Source: Dryas octopetala (lineage: Eukaryota; Streptophyta; Magnoliopsida; Rosales; Rosaceae). Taken from it: a DNA stretch of 64,000 nt. The stretch covers positions 11,036,001 to 11,100,000 of the forward strand of contig OY992838.1 of NCBI GenBank assembly GCA_963921425.1, read 5' to 3'. Shown here piece after piece: positions 1-11,481 of the stretch (position 1 is its first letter; the number at the start of each line of letters is the position of its first letter). The notes below the pieces were generated by a model, which was not told the origin of the DNA, ran no database searches, and saw only the letters and a list, made by a program, of their open reading frames with translations. The position numbers and the translations under genes were made by a program.

Positions 1-403
1 TTCCTACTATGATTAAAGTTTTCGTAAATGCATGAAATTTTCTTTTCAATGTAAGATTAGTGCAAAAGACAATCAAAATAGTTTGAGATATAAATAAAAC
101 GGTTTTTTGGCTTTATTAGATGAACCATCGTATCAACGCTACACATATCGGTGTGTTTTAATGAGGTGATTACAACTTTGACCTCCGTTTTCATAAGTTA
201 ATAATTTTGACTATTTTAGAAATCGGTATGGAACAGATGCACTAACTCCTTTAATAACGAGTACCAACTCTCATGCACGTACTTATTGAAAACCCAAAGC
301 TTAACTGGAATTAATGTATATATGGAGGAGAATTTTTTCAATATAACCGATAAATAAAAATTTATATAATATATATTATATAGATTTTTATATATATTAT
401 TCA
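1..403. other. AT-rich intergenic flank
   Basis: I see no gene here. The sequence is AT-rich, with TA-repeat stretches near 365-395. It ends with ATTATTCA (396-403), the left target-site duplication of the hAT-type element that follows. Confidence 0.6.
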
Positions 404-1669
404 TATGGGTGTGATTTGGATTGGAAAATCCGAATCCTGACCGATTCCTATCCGAAAATTTCCAATTTTATTCCGAATCCAAAATTGCCGAATCCGAAAA
501 TATCGAAATTCGAAAATTCCGAAAAAAATTGGATTGGAATTGGAATGTTTATGTAAATTCCGATTCCGATCCAAAAAATTCCGAAATGTTCCGAAGGCAT
601 TCCGATCCAATATTTCCAAAATTATGCCAATTTATTCCATATTATATATTTTATCATTTATCTAATATGATACATATAACATATATTTTAAAAAAGATGA
701 CTAATACTATTAATATAAACATATGTACATTATAAATATATGTGTATTATAATAACATAAATGATAAGTTGGTAACACAAACACCCACATTTTTCCGTAC
801 ATGTAATTACTATTTTTTGTTATTAGGGAGGGGAATTGAAGATATGAAGCAATTCTACAGTTATTCCAACTGGAATATCCCACCAGTTGTAATTACTAAT
901 TACTAAATATTTAAGCTTATTATTTTCAAAATTTCAAACATGATATATATGTGTGAGTAACATGTATCTACTAATGACATTTATTCTAACAATGTTGGAT
1001 GAGCTCCAAAGATTAATCCCCCACCTCTAAGATATGTGCTATTAAGCCTATTATACATTCATAGTGATATTTATTTCTCTTATATAATATGTATGTTATA
1101 ATATATAATATATATCATTAAACATACACAATATATATCATACATAATTTATTTCTTAACATACATAATCTAGCAATGAAAAACTTGCTAAATTGCATCT
1201 TTTTTTTTTTTTTCCTTCTTTTCTAGATTTTTTTTATGGTAATGGTATGAGATGGTATGGTTCTAAATGTTATTTAAATTAATATTTTGAATTTTCTTTT
1301 TAAATTGGACATATATTTTAATATAAATATTGAAATGCATCATAATCTATTGTCTTTTAATTTTTGTTTGTTTGTTAATTTCATCATTATTCTAAAAAAA
1401 AATCCAAACATGTTCTAAAAAATATTATGAAAATGTGAAAATTCCGATTTTTTATTCGAAAATTTCAAATTTTATCCGAAAGTTCCGAAAATGTTATATT
1501 CCGAAAAATTTCGAAAATTCCGAGAAATCCGAAAATTCCGAATCGGAATGAGATGTTGAAATTCTGATTTTTTGGAATGAAAATTGGAACATAAATTTCA
1601 TTCCAAAATTTTTTGGATTGGAATTGGAACACCCTATTTCCAATCCGATTCGGCCGAAACACACCCCTA
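404..1669. mobile_element. Non-autonomous hAT-type DNA transposon, 1266 bp
   Basis: The ends are imperfect terminal inverted repeats: the left begins TATGGGTGTG and the right, read inward, begins TAGGGGTGTG. Both are flanked by the same 8-bp duplication ATTATTCA (396-403 and 1670-1677). An 8-bp TSD and a TAGGGGTG-like end are typical of the hAT superfamily. The two subterminal regions (about 420-610 and 1440-1660) are packed with variants of TTCCGAA and ATTCCGAA, the kind of short repeated motif that hAT transposases bind. The interior (650-1430) is AT-rich and encodes nothing recognisable, so movement would need a transposase supplied elsewhere. Confidence 0.8.
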
Positions 1670-1936
1670 ATTATTCATATTGTTTATATAATAGATTTAT
1701 ATATTTAATAATAAATATTATTTTTAATATATTTAAAATAAATATTTATATTATTTAATATTTAAAATAAATATTAAATAGATACACTATCATGTGATGT
1801 AATCAATTTAATATGTAAGTGTATTATTAGACGGTATATTTATATTTGTATGGTATAATATTAAGAGATAATTATGGGTGTTAAAATTTATAAGAAAATC
1901 TTTTTAATTCATAATTTATAAGAAAGTTCTTTTAAT

Positions 1937-2299
1937 GAGTTAATTACACCTACACCCTTTGAGGTTTATCGTTTTTTTACATACACTCCATGAGGTTTCA
2001 ATAATTACACATACACCCCTTGAAGTTTCAAAACTGTTGCATATAACTCCCTATAATGAGACGAAAAATGATGAGAAATTATGCAAAAATGCATGCTAAG
2101 GGGTGAAATGGTCTAATAAAATTTCTCAAGGTATAAGGTCCAACCTCAATACAAATAATTTTTTTATTTATTTTTTCTCTTATAGGGGGTTATATGCAAT
2201 AGTTTTGAAACCTCAGGGGGTGTATGTGTAATTTTTGAAACCTCAGGGGGTATATGTGAAAAGACGATAAATCTCAGGGGGTGTAAGTGTAATTAACTC
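1937..2299. mobile_element. Mutator-type MITE (foldback), 363 bp
   Basis: The terminal inverted repeats begin GAGTTAATTACAC on both strands and stay paired for about 115 bp, giving a near-complete foldback. A perfect 9-bp duplication TCTTTTAAT flanks it (1928-1936 and 2300-2308). A 9-bp TSD with long inverted repeats fits the Mutator superfamily. The arms contain repeated units of the form CCTCAGGGGGTGTA(T/A)GTGTAATT. There is no coding capacity. Confidence 0.85.
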
Positions 2300-3549
2300 T
2301 CTTTTAATTTATAATAAAGTCATTCCCCGATTTGAAGGGTATTTTCCTCTATTTAAAGGGTATTTTCCTTCTTAGGGTGTAAAGTGAGTTTTGTAGAAGT
2401 TGCAAAGAAAAAAAATTAAAAAGACTTAATTAAAAACTCTAAATCACTACCGGTTTTAGTTTAAGACAGACTTATAAAATAGACTAAACTCTAAATCTCC
2501 CTAATATTAATAATGACACATATACTGATTACACCACGTGACGGTGTATTGGTTATGGAAAAATTTCTCTATATAAAGAACAAAATGCACTTTTCTAGGG
2601 GAGAGAGCCGACAGGGTGGAGGACGAAAGTTTGGTGCTTGGGGAATTGTGGAGTGATTTCCAAAATTAGGAATTGTGCATATATGTGAGGTGAAAAGATA
2701 GTCGGATAGAGTCCATGCTCAACTCGAATTAGGAGTTTGGGCTCTATCCCAACTCTTTGAACCAACTTATCATTATCCTTCTCGACCCAAAAAAAAAACT
2801 TATCATTATCCTTATATCCTGAGAAAGCATTAAAGCCTCGTCTTTTAAACTTGGACAAGTTGAGTTAATTGGGATCCACCACCTATTGGGTTTGAATTCA
2901 AATTCAAATGTTAACAGTTACAAACATATGACTTATGCTAAAACAGTGTTGTTTTAACAGTTGATCGAGCATGAAAATATAATATGATCGAAGGGCAAAA
3001 GAACAAGCCGCCAATGTGGTTGTTACTACTTACTGGTCATTAGCTTATTAGAAAAATTGCTTCACTTTAATAAAACAGCATTAATTTCCTTGGGTATATT
3101 CCAAGGTTGAGAATTTGAGATTGTGTGCGCGCGCACATGGCCTGCTCTCTTTTTTTTTAAGAAGAAAATCCTGCCTTCAGTGGCCTAAAATATTATTTTT
3201 TTAAGACATCAGTTGCTTAATACTTAATAGATAAACTCTAGCTAGTAGCTCAGTCTCAATATTAATTAAGCCAAGATTCCCGGCTTGTTTTCTGAATATT
3301 TATTGAATATTTGGCATTCTCTTGGAAGTATGTAGATGTCCATCTAGGCAGAAGACAAAAGTCACAACGCAGGTGCTTTTAACACAGAAAATCTCACCAT
3401 TATAAGATTAATGTAATCATATATAGTTGTTTGTAGGATTAGGGTTTAGGCTTATATATAACAATATAACATGGAGATACGATCCATTATCATCTTGTAT
3501 ATGCATTACAGAATGGCACTGCTTAAAAATATATATTTTTTTGGATAAT
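2300..3549. other. Intergenic, no gene recognised
   Basis: This stretch is AT-rich. The open frames are short and unrecognised; one of 87 codons at 2595-2858 on the minus strand uses a non-ATG start and has no recognisable domain. A short alternating purine-pyrimidine tract (GTGTGCGCGCGCAC) lies near 3123-3136. I see no other structure. Confidence 0.5.
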
Positions 3550-3969
3550 ATTTGGGTGACTCTCAGGTGGTATTCTAAGGTCACTACATTCCCCTAAATT
3601 TTGATTTCGACAATGTCGGTGCATGATTATAATCGTTCACTTTTTAAATAACCAATTAAAGATCATCTTTATAAAAAAAAATCAAATCAATCAGAAATCG
3701 TTTGTTTATATAACTTTTGTCAATTAAGTTATAAAAATTGATGGTTTTTAATTGAAGAGTAATTTTTTGACTAAACCGTTGATTTTTTCTATATTAATTA
3801 ACAACAATTATATAATTAAACGATTTCCGATTGAGTTGATTTTTTGCAGAGATGATCTATAATAAGTTATCTAAAAAGTAAACGATTCCGATTATGCGTC
3901 GACATTATCAAAATTATGATTTTGGAAGGAGATCGAAATTATAATTTTGGAGAGAAGGGTGACCCAAGT
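3550..3969. mobile_element. MITE, intact copy (same family as 4727-12932)
   Basis: This is a foldback element of about 420 bp. The ends read TTTGGGTGAC on the left and, inward from the right, CTTGGGTCAC. Inner arms around the motif GAAATCGTTTG are repeated in inverse orientation (about 3695-3710 and 3810-3830). The second family member lies at 4727-4787 plus 12577-12932, which confirms the length (about 417 bp). The target duplication is unclear (a TAA-like triplet is possible), so the superfamily is not assigned. It has no coding capacity. Confidence 0.65.
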
Positions 3970-4726
3970 AATGTTCTATTTTTTTTCATTGGATATAATA
4001 CTTTAATAATATTCATATTTGAAATTGATTTGAAGCCAATGCATGTCATATCCTCTATAGTAAACGCTCTAGTAAATTACGATCTAGCTAGGATTGTGGT
4101 ACGTACTTATCAATGTAGATGTCTATTTGAACTCTTTTTCATGTTGGAAGACTGGAATAGGTTCTTATGCTTATATTTTTTAAATTTTAATATTCTTTTT
4201 TGGGTTGAAAATCATATATTGTTTTGAGGAATTTTTTTCAATTTTAGTATCTGAATTTTGACTCATGACTAAATGTGGTATCAAATTTTAATTTGTTTCA
4301 ATTTAGTACGTACACTATTATTTCGTCTCAAATTAATATAAATTCAATTTCTGTCAAAAAAAAATAGACAGAACCTAAGGGCATATTAGTCACTCCTTTC
4401 ATTTCATTCACTCGCCATCTCCTTCCCCAGCCCAACCCCTCTGTTTTCAGCCATTACCCACCTCCATTCCCTCCATAACTCAACTCCTACCTACTCATGT
4501 TTGCCTTTATAGTCATGGTTTGGTTGTTTTGGAATGGAATGGTTTTTTTTTTTTTTTTGTGCTAATGCCATGGAATACTTTTCCTTGTTGGGCTTATGAT
4601 TGCACTGCACAGTGTTCACTGACAACTCTATTGTTGCCTAAGGGATGCTATATAGTCTGCAATTTCTGATTAAATAGGAGACTAAGAGTGGGTAGAGGTT
4701 GGGTTATGGCGGTAGGTAGGGGACAC
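3970..4726. other. Intergenic; holds the left arm of a larger inverted repeat
   Basis: No gene is seen. Bases about 4351-4465, with the motif CAGAACCTAAGGGCATATTAG, are inversely repeated at about 12939-13055 on the far side of the LARD insertion. The MITE at 4727 therefore probably sat inside or beside a larger foldback. A poly-T tract lies near 4543-4558. Confidence 0.5.
4351..4465. repeat. Left arm of an outer inverted repeat (partner 12939-13055)
   Basis: The arm carries the order CTGTC, A-tract, CAGAACCTAAGGGCAT, TTAGTCACTCC, CCCAC(C)TCC. The reverse complement of 12939-13055 carries the same order with roughly 75-80% identity by eye. The pair flanks the split MITE and the LARD, so before those insertions the two arms would have been a few hundred bases apart. 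Confidence 0.55.
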
Positions 4727-4787
4727 TACTTGGGTCACCTCACGAGGGTACCTAAGATCACCCTTCTCTTCAAAATTGTAATTTCGG

Positions 4788-5877
4788 TGTTGTAACACAA
4801 AATCTCCAAGTAGCTTGAGTCCAGAAATCTTCGGTCCTGAAAACATAGAAAACCTTCGGAGGTAAGGGGGCACCGGTATGGTGCCGGCCAAAGGCTCTCC
4901 GACGGTCAAGTTAGAAAACAAGATCAATTATCAACTCAAAGCATTGGCTTAGAGCTTTGAAATTACTTACTTTTGAATGATCTTATGAGAGTCTATTTAT
5001 AGGAGATGATGTAATCCCTATGGCCTTAGGATTGTAAGTTGATTTAAACTTGTAATCACCGGGAAGTATAATCCATATTGGATTGAACTCCTATACTTGA
5101 ATCCTTGTTTGGAGAAGATTCAAGCCATTTAATTCGTATGAGAGTTGGTTTCCTAGTAAAACATGAAGTTCTTAGGTCCCTTTAGTCGTGGCTTGTATAG
5201 TAATACCTCCGTGAGCTTGCAATTGGAAGCGTCCGTGAGTTTGGATAGGAACATGGACCCATCCGCGAGCTTGAAGGAATCTATGGGTTCGGATGGTTCC
5301 ATGGATTTGGGTGTGTCCATATGTTTGGAAGCATCCGGCCCTCCTAGATGCATGTGGAGATTGTTCCCCTTGCTATGTGCTCAATGGGTCCTCCCATTTT
5401 ATGGTGTTCATACCCCCGGTGTTGTTGATGATGGCGCCTTGTCCATGGGACCCTTTTAGACTTCCACAAGTATGGGTCCTATTGTTTGAGTCAAGGCACC
5501 TCCTTTGTTATAGGTAATAGAACTTTATCTATTGGTCTCATTGTATTTATAAGAGCATAGGTCCCATCATCTAAGTCAAGGCATCCCCCATTTATGTAAT
5601 ATCTAGGGGCCCTATGCCTTTCTCTAATTTCTCCGGACCCACTCCAAATATGTGACATAGGTCCCATGTAGAATTTATCTATGGTCCCACAACGTCCATA
5701 ACTTGTAGGTCTCTCAAAACATAGGTCGTGTTCTTCTAAGATCATGGGTCCTATATTTCATGCATTTTCCAATGGACCCATGAGAATGGATAGGTCCCCT
5801 CATTTCTTTATGAGAATGCATAGGTCTCATGCTAGAATAAACCATGGTCCTATGCTAGAATATTTCATGGTCCCACA
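4788..5877 (-). repeat. LARD LTR (3' LTR in element orientation)
   Basis: This 1090-bp terminal repeat is bounded by TG...CA. It differs from the other LTR by two transitions (near 5106 and 5828). It contains many copies of GGTCC(C)AT and GGACC-type motifs that recur throughout the interior. Confidence 0.85.
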
Positions 5878-5891
5878 ATTGCCCCCAAAAT
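5878..5891 (-). other. Polypurine tract of the LARD
   Basis: On the minus strand the sequence just before the 3' LTR reads ATTTTGGGGGCAAT, a purine-rich plus-strand priming site. A near copy occurs at about 7693-7706, next to the internal LTR remnant. Confidence 0.6.
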
Positions 5892-6459
5892 ATATCCCTT
5901 GGAAATCTTTTGAAAGGGATGTATTTTTTAATAGGACTCCTTTTAATCTTCCATCTTGCTACCGGTTCGTGCGCACTATGGGTCCGCTCAAGAGGAGATC
6001 ATGGCTTTGAAAAAAGCTCTACTTGGCGGCCCGAGGATTTTTAAAGACTTTGACTTTAGTGCAACCAATGATGACTCTGAGGAGAAGCCTTTCGTTGACG
6101 ATGAGTCCTCTTACAGTGAAAACCACTTGATGTCGATGCTACCACCCTAGAAGATGCCATCAAGAAAAACCGAAGGGTCCGAGCCAAAAGGTTCCATGGC
6201 TCCTTGATTTGCTTTATGAAGAATTTGCACTGTTTGTTTTGTTAATCGCCGTTGGGGCCATATTGTGGTGTTTTATAACCTTTTGTTGGGGCCACTACTT
6301 ATCTTTTATGCTTCGAGGTACTATTGTGTTTCATGAAGTATCTTCCAAGCTCTATTTTCTTGAATGTTTGTAGTCTATTGTTTGTACGCTAGAATTGTGT
6401 GGAGTGAATACATTGAGACCACACCGGGGAGTATAAGACCTCAAGGGTTTGCCCACTTT

Positions 6460-6705
6460 CTTATGGGAGGTATCGGACCTATAGGTCCGCTCCCTTTCTT
6501 CTTCGCCTCGGAAGGTCCGCTCATTTGCTTATGGGAGGTAGTGGACCTATAGGTCCGCTCCCTTTCTTCTTTGTCGCGGGGGGTCCGCTCAATCTTTCAT
6601 AGGAGGTATTGAACCAATGGGTCCGCTCATTTTCATTGTATACAGCGGGGGGTCCGGTCATTTGTTCACTGGCCGGAGGTATTGGACCCATATGTCCACT
6701 CCTTT
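6460..6705. repeat. Degenerate GGTCCGCTCC minisatellite, block A
   Basis: About six degenerate units contain GGAGGTAT, GGACC(T/C)AT and GGTCCGCTC. They correspond in position and sequence to the cleaner array at 8228-8760 in block A'. Confidence 0.6.
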
Positions 6706-7317
6706 TCTTGTGAGAACCCACTGACCAATCGGTCCGCCATTTCTGGTGAAGAACCATGGACCTATATATATAATTGTCCACCATTTTTGTGAAAAACTAA
6801 GGACCTATTGGTCGACCATGTCGGCATATATATGTTAAGGAAATTTTCGGGGGCTTTTCAAAAGTTTTTCCATGCATTGAACTTGCTTATATGAGGGATT
6901 GACCCGATCCCTTAAAAATGCGCATTGGGTCCTTTAAAACATTTCAAAGGTGCCTTCCTTGTTGCCCCCATTCATTCTCTGGACTCTTAGTTTCAGAAAT
7001 GAATTTCATATGACTTTTCTTTGTTGAACTAAAGGTTTTTCATCATAGGACCTTGTCCTAATGACTTCGGACCGATAGTGATAACTTTTGCCCCCGAGTG
7101 GGGTACTTGAATGGGTGTGAATGTTCCATGAATGCGCTTTGCCTTTAAAACACCCTTTTGGTAGGCGATCCCTGGGTCAGTGAGGCCTATGACCAGTGGA
7201 ACCAAGACTTTTTAGATGTAGTATGGACTTATATGCCATGGTACCATGAGTTTGTGTATCTGGCTAGCCTCCACTTGCCCCATGTGGGTCTTAATTTGGG
7301 AAATACCTCAGCGGGTT

Positions 7318-7692
7318 CTCAGGAATAGATAGAAACCCGTGAGATTAGATAGAAACCCGGATACATCCGTGAGATTAGATCGGATAGATCCATAGGCTCG
7401 GATGTATCCATGTTCTTGGAAGCATCCGACCTTCCTAAGTGATCATGAGTGTGGGGGTTGTTTCCCTTACTCTGTGTTCAATGGGTCCTCCAATTTATGG
7501 TGTTTCCTACCTCTAATGTTATAGCTGATATAATCTTGTCTATAGATCCCATTAGATTTATAGAGCATAGGTCCTATCACTTAAGGCACCCCGCCTTCAT
7601 GTAATGTCTAGGGGCCTTATGTCTTCTTCTTATTTTCTCCGGACCCATTTCAAATGAGTGGCATAGGTCCATGTAAAATTTATACATGGTCC
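7318..7692 (-). repeat. Decayed internal LTR fragment of the LARD family
   Basis: This stretch aligns with LTR positions about 5200-5877, with deletions: GGAAGCATCCG, CAATGGGTCCTCC, TAGGGGCC(C)TATG, TCTCCGGACCCA and CATGGTCCCA occur in order. It ends directly against a PPT-like GCCCCCAAAAA, as a true 3' LTR would. It is far more diverged from the terminal LTRs than they are from each other. Confidence 0.65.
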
Positions 7693-9325
7693 CATAATTG
7701 CCCCCAAAAATACATTCCTTGAACTTTTTATAAGAGATGTGTTTTTAACAACTCAATCTTCCATGCCAACCCCCGAAAAGGCACACTATATAGGTCCGAA
7801 ATTATTTCCTCCACCTCATGTGTTCGAAAATTTCCATGGCTCCGAAATTTTTTGCTTCACTCGATCATTTCCTCATTTTCTTCTTCTTCCTTGGACTTTG
7901 AGCTCCAACTTTCCAACACCCATCCTATTTTTAATCTCTTATCCAAAACTTCCGATGATTTGGGGGTCAATAGCAATGTGTCCCCCTCCAAGGTGGTGGC
8001 TACCTTCATGGACGTTGATAGCGTCGCTCCGATGAAAGCCGGTGGTACCACCGAGATGGTTCGGACCCGAAGATCTTCATAGTTTCTTGATTTCTTGTCT
8101 TGTTTGCACATTTTGTTTTTGTGCATATTTAAAATTTTATTTTATTTTGCTTGAATTGTATAGAGTAAATACATTGAGATGATAACACCGGGAAGCATAG
8201 GACCTCAAGGGTCCGTTTATTTGTTCATGGGAGGAGGTTTCGGACCTATGAGTCCGCTCCCTTGTTTATGGGAGGAACCAAATCTATGGGTCCGCTCCCT
8301 TGTTTATGGGAGGTACCGGACCTATGGGTCCGATCCCTTGCTTATGGGAGGTACCGGACCTATGGGTCCGATCCCTTGCTTATGGGAGGTATCGGACCTA
8401 TAGGTCCGCTCCCTTTCTTTTTTGGAGGTATCGGATCTATGGGTCCGCTCCTTTGTTCGTGGGAGGTAACGGACCTATGGGTCCGCTCCCTTGTTTGTGG
8501 GAGGTACCAAACCTATGGGTTTGCTCCTTTGTTCATGGGAGGTAACGGACCTATGGGTCCGCTCCCTTGTTTGTGGGAGGTACCAAACCTATGGGTTTGC
8601 TCCTTTGTTTATGGGAGGTATCGGACCTATGGGTCCGATCCCTTGCTTATGGGAGGTGCCAGACCTATGGGTCCGCTCCCTTATTTATGGGAGGTACCGG
8701 ACCTATGGGTCCGATCCCTTGCTTATGGGAGGTGCCGGACCTATAGGTTCGCTCCCTTTATTTTTTTATTTTTATTTTTTTTGTGAGGAACCATGGACCT
8801 ATTGGTCCACCATTTTTGGTGAGAAACCAAGGACCCATTTGTCCACCATTCTTGGTGAGAAACCACGTATGGACCTATGTCCAATAATTTGTTGTAATAA
8901 CTTTTTTTTTTTTTTTTTTTTGCTGCGGGGGGGTTGTTGCCAAAGGAATGAGACCTTTAAAATATTTCCAAGGTCCCCTCCTTGTTGCCCCTATTTATTT
9001 TACAAACAACATAGCTCGAAAAATAAGTGTTGGGTAGAGTTTTTTTTTTTTTTTATTGAACTAGAGATCTTTTATCATAGGACCTTTTCCTAATGAGTTC
9101 GGACCGATAGTCATAACTTTTGCCCCCAAGTGGGGTACTTGAATGTGTGTAAATATTCCAAGAAGGCGTTTTGCCTTTAGAACACCCTTTTGGTCGGCGG
9201 TTCCTGGGTCAGTGAGGCCTATGACCCGCGGAACAAGGACCTCTTAGATGTAGTATGGACTTAGATGCCATGGTACCATAAATTTGTGTATCCAGCTAGC
9301 CTCCACTTGCCCCATGTGGGTCTAC
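7693..9325. repeat. LARD interior block A' (duplicate of 5878-7317)
   Basis: This block has the same landmark order as block A. It contains the longer, cleaner 38-bp minisatellite and a T-tract near 8900-8921. It ends with the shared CTAGCCTCCACTTGCCCCA. Together with the internal LTR fragment it indicates that the element is a recombined tandem of two related copies. Confidence 0.7.
8228..8760. repeat. 38-bp minisatellite, about 14 units
   Basis: The consensus unit contains TATGGGTCCGCTCCCTTG followed by TTTATGGGAGGTACCGGACC, repeated at 38-bp spacing with point differences. Because 38 is not a multiple of three, all frames rotate through the array. The open frames across it (up to 174 codons) are by-products of repetition and not genes. 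Confidence 0.85.
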
Positions 9326-10729
9326 AAGCAAGCACTAGGCGAGATGAAACAACCAAATTTGTTTACAGCTAAGACCAAATGCAATATAGTTGGAGGAACT
9401 ATGATACATTGAATAAATTGGTCGGAGTCTATGTAACATTTTTGTAGTATGGGACGAGGCCTCATGTTACTTGAATGTAGAGTGAAGCAACACCCTCATG
9501 TTGGTGAGGCTTCACATTACAAATTCGTGGTACGGGCCTAGAGTTTATTCCTCTAGACCTTGTGTCACGCTTAGGTGAGGACCCTTGGTTTTTGTTATCG
9601 TGATGTGCATAGATGGTTAGTACCGCTATAGGAGGTGATGATTGTACCGCCAATTTGAGGTCTTTTTTGAATTAGGACCCTTATGAGTGATGAAGTTTTT
9701 AGGGAAGGTCCCCCGTTTTCAACAAATATGGTGCGGACCATTGTTTTGCGCTTTTTGGGTAGGATCCATGCTTCGCACTTTTGAGGTGAGGACCCTTGCT
9801 CTTCGTGCTTTTGGGGTAAAGACCTCTACCTTTGCATTATTTTGGAAAAGGTCTATATTTCATGTTGTCTTGGGCAGGACCCATGATTTATATCTTAGTC
9901 GGATGTTTAAATCATTTGACATCGCACGGGTGAGAACCCATGTTTTGTTTGAATTATATGGGCGAAAACCCATGTTTCTAAACTATTTGGGTGAAGACCC
10001 GTGTAATATTTTGAAGATTGGCAGTGTTCCACCCTTTATCACTCATGATCCTGTGCATCTTTGAAATTGAGTAAGGACCCTTTCCTATGACTGTCATCAC
10101 TTTGACGGTCCTTTACTTTTATGGAAGAGTGGTGGTATCACTTTTAGGACCTATCAATATTTGGTTTTGACTCCAGCATTGCTTTTCACAACGGTCCGTT
10201 TCAATTTGCAATTTGCAAATTGCTTGGATGTTTTCCTAACAAGTGTCAGCTTCAAGAAATAATTTAAAGATGATATAAGAATGAGTGGTAATAACCTTAG
10301 CATTTTCCTTTTGAATGACCAAATGACGAGTGAAAATATTATCGAAGAAGTCCTTAATGCGTAGGAGCGCGAGTGGGTGATCCCCAAGTTGAGAAGTGTC
10401 AAGATAAGTTAATGGATCCTAAGTCGGACCGTTCGAATATGGGTCCATTGGAAAAGTTCGCATCGAGATAGATCCGCATCATGATAGAGCCGCATACGGA
10501 TAGGTCCGCATACCAATATGTCCTTGTTTTTCAAAGGTCCGTTAGAAGCATGTGATGAAGAGGTGGAATCAAGCCGGGACTATGAATTCTTAGGTAGAGA
10601 GCGATGTGAAAGGGGCAGTATCGTTTTTCTATCGCCACCTACGTTCAGGTTCAGACCTTTCAATGGGGGTCCCTCGTATTGCACTCCTGAAATTTCGGAG
10701 GGTACTTGGCGGATATGTGACACCAGATG

Positions 10730-11060
10730 GATCCGGCGATATCATTAGCTATACGCAATAGGTCCGCGACTTGGAGCGAGGTTGGTCCTTATGCTTAGAA
10801 AGTGCCCCCAGCGATGTCACGATCCCTTCCATAAAGCATATTGTATGGGTTCACCAATATGGCTTTTATCAAACAAGCTATGGGCTTAACCCAACATTTT
10901 TGGAGTTGTGGCACCGGACAGATCTGACGATATCGTTAGCTATACTCAATAGGTCCGCGACTCGAAGGTTGGTCTTTAAGCTTAGAAAGTGCCCCCAGCG
11001 ATGTCATGGTCCCTTCCATAAAACATATTGTATGGGTCCACCAATATGACTTTTCTATCC
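10730..11060. repeat. Tandem duplication of about 190 bp inside the LARD
   Basis: Two neighbouring copies share GATATC(A/G)TTAGCTATAC, CAATAGGTCCGCGACT, GCTTAGAAAGTGCCCCCAGC and CATATTGTATGGGT, offset by about 190 bp. The identity by eye is around 85%, so the duplication is older than the last transposition. Confidence 0.65.
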
Positions 11061-11463
11061 ACATCAAAAATATTATGAGAAGATTAATTAGTAAATCTTT
11101 AACTTTGAATGATAATTCAGAATTCAATCGCAATATGAGCTCGTTAGCATGACAATAGCAAAAATAATATTGAATGTTGTAAAATCATGATTCTTATCTT
11201 TTTTATGGTCCTCCATAGGAACAAGAGGGTGACAACCCATTGTGATTTTGGGTAGAACCATGCGACTCGAGGTCTCCTAGGTTCGTTGGCAGTAAAATTA
11301 CACAGGTCCCATCGTCTGATGGTATTTGTGTTTTTTTCCTATTCTTGGGTCTTCGTAGATTGTAAGATTGCGAAAATATCGCCTTTTATCAAGAGCTAGA
11401 TTACACTCTTTCAGTAGAATAAATTTGAGAGTCACTCGAAGCGAAAAGTTCTTGAGTTCGACT

Positions 11464-11479
11464 CTCAATGAGAGCACCA
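11464..11479 (-). other. Primer-binding site of the LARD
   Basis: Two bases beyond the inner end of the right LTR, the minus strand reads TGGTGCTCTCATTGAG. A primer-binding site starts TGG because tRNAs end in CCA, and the 2-bp spacing is normal. Which tRNA would prime was not determined. This site and the PPT at the opposite end set the element's orientation. Confidence 0.55.
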
Positions 11480-11481
11480 AT

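Larger units (their letters stand above)
5878..7317. repeat. LARD interior block A (diverged duplicate of 7693-9325)
   Basis: Landmarks occur in the same order in both blocks: PPT-like GCCCCCAAAA; GAGTGAATACATTGAGA followed by CACCGGG and GACCTCAAGG; the GGTCCGCTCC minisatellite; CATAGGACCTTGTCCTAATGA; CCCTGGGTCAGTGAGGCCTA; and CTAGCCTCCACTTGCCCCA. By eye the blocks are about 80% identical. No protein is encoded. Confidence 0.7.
9326..11480. other. LARD interior block B, non-coding
   Basis: This is single-copy interior between block A' and the primer-binding site. It contains scattered GG(A)CCC and GGTCCG motifs like the rest of the element and many weak repeats of the form GGGTGAGGACCC (about 9770-10020). 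There is no recognisable protein; the longest frame (9687-10064) shows no domain. Confidence 0.6.

Noticed and set aside
421..735. 104-codon frame in the hAT element
   Set aside because: It is a translation of the repeated TTCCGAA array, with a non-ATG start and no domain.
5153..5459. Paired frames at 5153-5459 repeated exactly at 11847-12153
   Set aside because: The identical pair arises because both lie within the two LTRs of the LARD. They overlap on opposite strands and have no domain.
8262..8786. 174-codon plus-strand frame rich in GPMGPLPCLWEV repeats
   Set aside because: It is the translation of the 38-bp minisatellite, and the same pattern is open in other frames. The unit length is not a multiple of three and no start context or domain is present.
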